5,298 nt of DNA, from assembly GCA_030450655.1 (NCBI GenBank), contig JAKDIE010000122.1, forward strand, positions 1-5,298, given 5' to 3'. A model generated the notes under the pieces. The model had not been told where the DNA came from and did not search any database. It was given only the letters and a program-made list of their open reading frames with translations. The stretch's first letter is position 1. Each line of letters begins with the position of its first letter. Positions 4,759 through 5,298 of the stretch are shown here, piece after piece. Made by a program: the position numbers and the translations under genes. This DNA comes from Ruaniaceae bacterium (GTDB lineage: Bacteria > Actinomycetota > Actinomycetes > Actinomycetales > Actinomycetaceae).

Positions 4759-5298
4759 GCACGAACGCAGGAAGAACGTCCAAGACGAAGTGGATTCTGG
4801 GCTACCTCGCGCTCGCTCTGATTGTGGCGGGCGTGGCGGTTGCGTTCATGTGGAACCCTGCGGAGGACCGCGGCCCGGTGCAAGTCATCGAGATTCCTCG
4901 GCCCGCGCCGTTTGCGCTCATCGAAGCGGAGGATGCGGCGCTCGTGGTGCCGAACGGTGAGCCCGGGGAGTTGTCCTTCGCGCTGAGTGCGGTGCTGTAC
5001 GAGAGCGCGCCCGCGGTGATCGTCTCGAGCCCGGAGACGCTGGCGGATGCGGCATCCGAGACTGCCTCGCCACTGCCGATCCTCGTCCTTCCGGCCGATC
5101 CGAGCGAGGAGGACCTGGCGGCGCTCAGAGCCGAGTCCGAGCGCCTGCACGCAACAGGGTGGATCGCCCACGGAGTCACGCTCCCTGAGGATTTCACGCC
5201 GCCGCGCCTGCACGTGGACACTGCGGCCTCGCATCGGACGGTCCTGGTCGACGGCGACCCCGGTACAGTTCAGGCTTTGCTCGGGGCCACGGACTGGA
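4755..5298 (+). CDS. Membrane-anchored extracytoplasmic protein, unknown function (3' partial)
   Basis: The frame is open from ATG at 4755 to the window edge, 181 residues, with no stop. It begins with a basic N-terminus (Arg7, Lys10, Lys12) and a hydrophobic helix at about 13-32, with no lipobox cysteine, so it is probably an uncleaved signal anchor with the rest outside the cell. The remaining visible part is acidic, rich in Ala and Pro, and contains no cysteine. Residues 76-112, with PAVIVSSPETLADA then PLPILVLP, followed by an acidic helix at 117-132, are laid out like a cell wall-binding repeat 2 unit (a short strand, a DA-containing helix, a P-[IL]-L strand). The likeness is weak and I do not assign the family. 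The start is supported by the ATGA overlap with the HAD gene and by GAGAGG about eight bases upstream (4741-4746). The C-terminus is missing, so length and full domains cannot be judged. Confidence 0.8.
   Translation, partial: MSTNAGRTSKTKWILGYLALALIVAGVAVAFMWNPAEDRGPVQVIEIPRPAPFALIEAEDAALVVPNGEPGELSFALSAVLYESAPAVIVSSPETLADAASETASPLPILVLPADPSEEDLAALRAESERLHATGWIAHGVTLPEDFTPPRLHVDTAASHRTVLVDGDPGTVQALLGATDW

Noticed and set aside
4413..5234. 273-residue open frame on the minus strand
   Set aside because: It is antisense to the HAD gene and its coupled neighbour, Arg- and Ser-rich, with no recognisable domain.
1..5298. Mobile element, CRISPR array, tRNA/rRNA gene, toxin-antitoxin or defence system
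   Set aside because: No transposase or integrase, terminal inverted repeats, spaced direct repeats, cloverleaf or effector-like protein was found. All the coding space is accounted for by seven genes.

Overview
The window is ordinary, gene-dense chromosomal DNA from a high-G+C Gram-positive bacterium (Actinomycetota). Supporting signs are the strong G+C bias at third codon positions, GTG starts, a DUF2510 protein (a domain concentrated in actinobacteria), an actinobacterial-type heme A synthase and an actinobacterial-style ADP-ribose pyrophosphatase. A heme A synthase implies aerobic respiration with an aa3-type cytochrome oxidase. An order-level guess such as Micrococcales is possible, but the sequence alone does not fix it.

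Layout, left to right. (1) Positions 1-444, + strand: the 3' part of a Nudix hydrolase of the ADP-ribose pyrophosphatase type, cut by the window edge. (2) Positions 457-1392, - strand: ctaA, heme A synthase, converging on the Nudix gene with only 12 bases between the stops. Its GTG start lies 7 bases after a TAAGAT -10 hexamer, suggesting a leaderless mRNA. (3) Positions 1462-1494: a strong GC-rich hairpin just after the next - strand gene, probably the terminator of that operon. (4) Positions 1502-3860, - strand: a likely three-gene operon read in the order deoD (purine nucleoside phosphorylase), a 94-residue DUF2510 tail-anchored membrane protein, and an SRPBCC-TIGR01777 fusion oxidoreductase. 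The first two genes are 14 bases apart; the last two share an ATGA overlap. (5) Positions 3861-4008: a divergent intergenic region with a near-perfect Shine-Dalgarno sequence and three alternating copies of a 7-base element that could form alternative RNA hairpins. (6) Positions 4009-4758, + strand: a HAD-IIB phosphatase/phosphomannomutase-like protein, joined by a second ATGA overlap to (7) position 4755 to the window end, a membrane-anchored extracytoplasmic protein of unknown function, cut by the right edge.

The genes read as housekeeping metabolism: nucleotide-sugar clean-up, heme A synthesis, purine salvage and sugar-phosphate chemistry, plus two poorly understood membrane proteins. I see no mobile element, CRISPR array, RNA gene, toxin-antitoxin or defence module, and no convincing new system. 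The observations most worth checking are the alternative-hairpin leader before the HAD gene, the leaderless ctaA start with its overlapping start-stop ATGTGA, and the two translationally coupled membrane-protein pairs.
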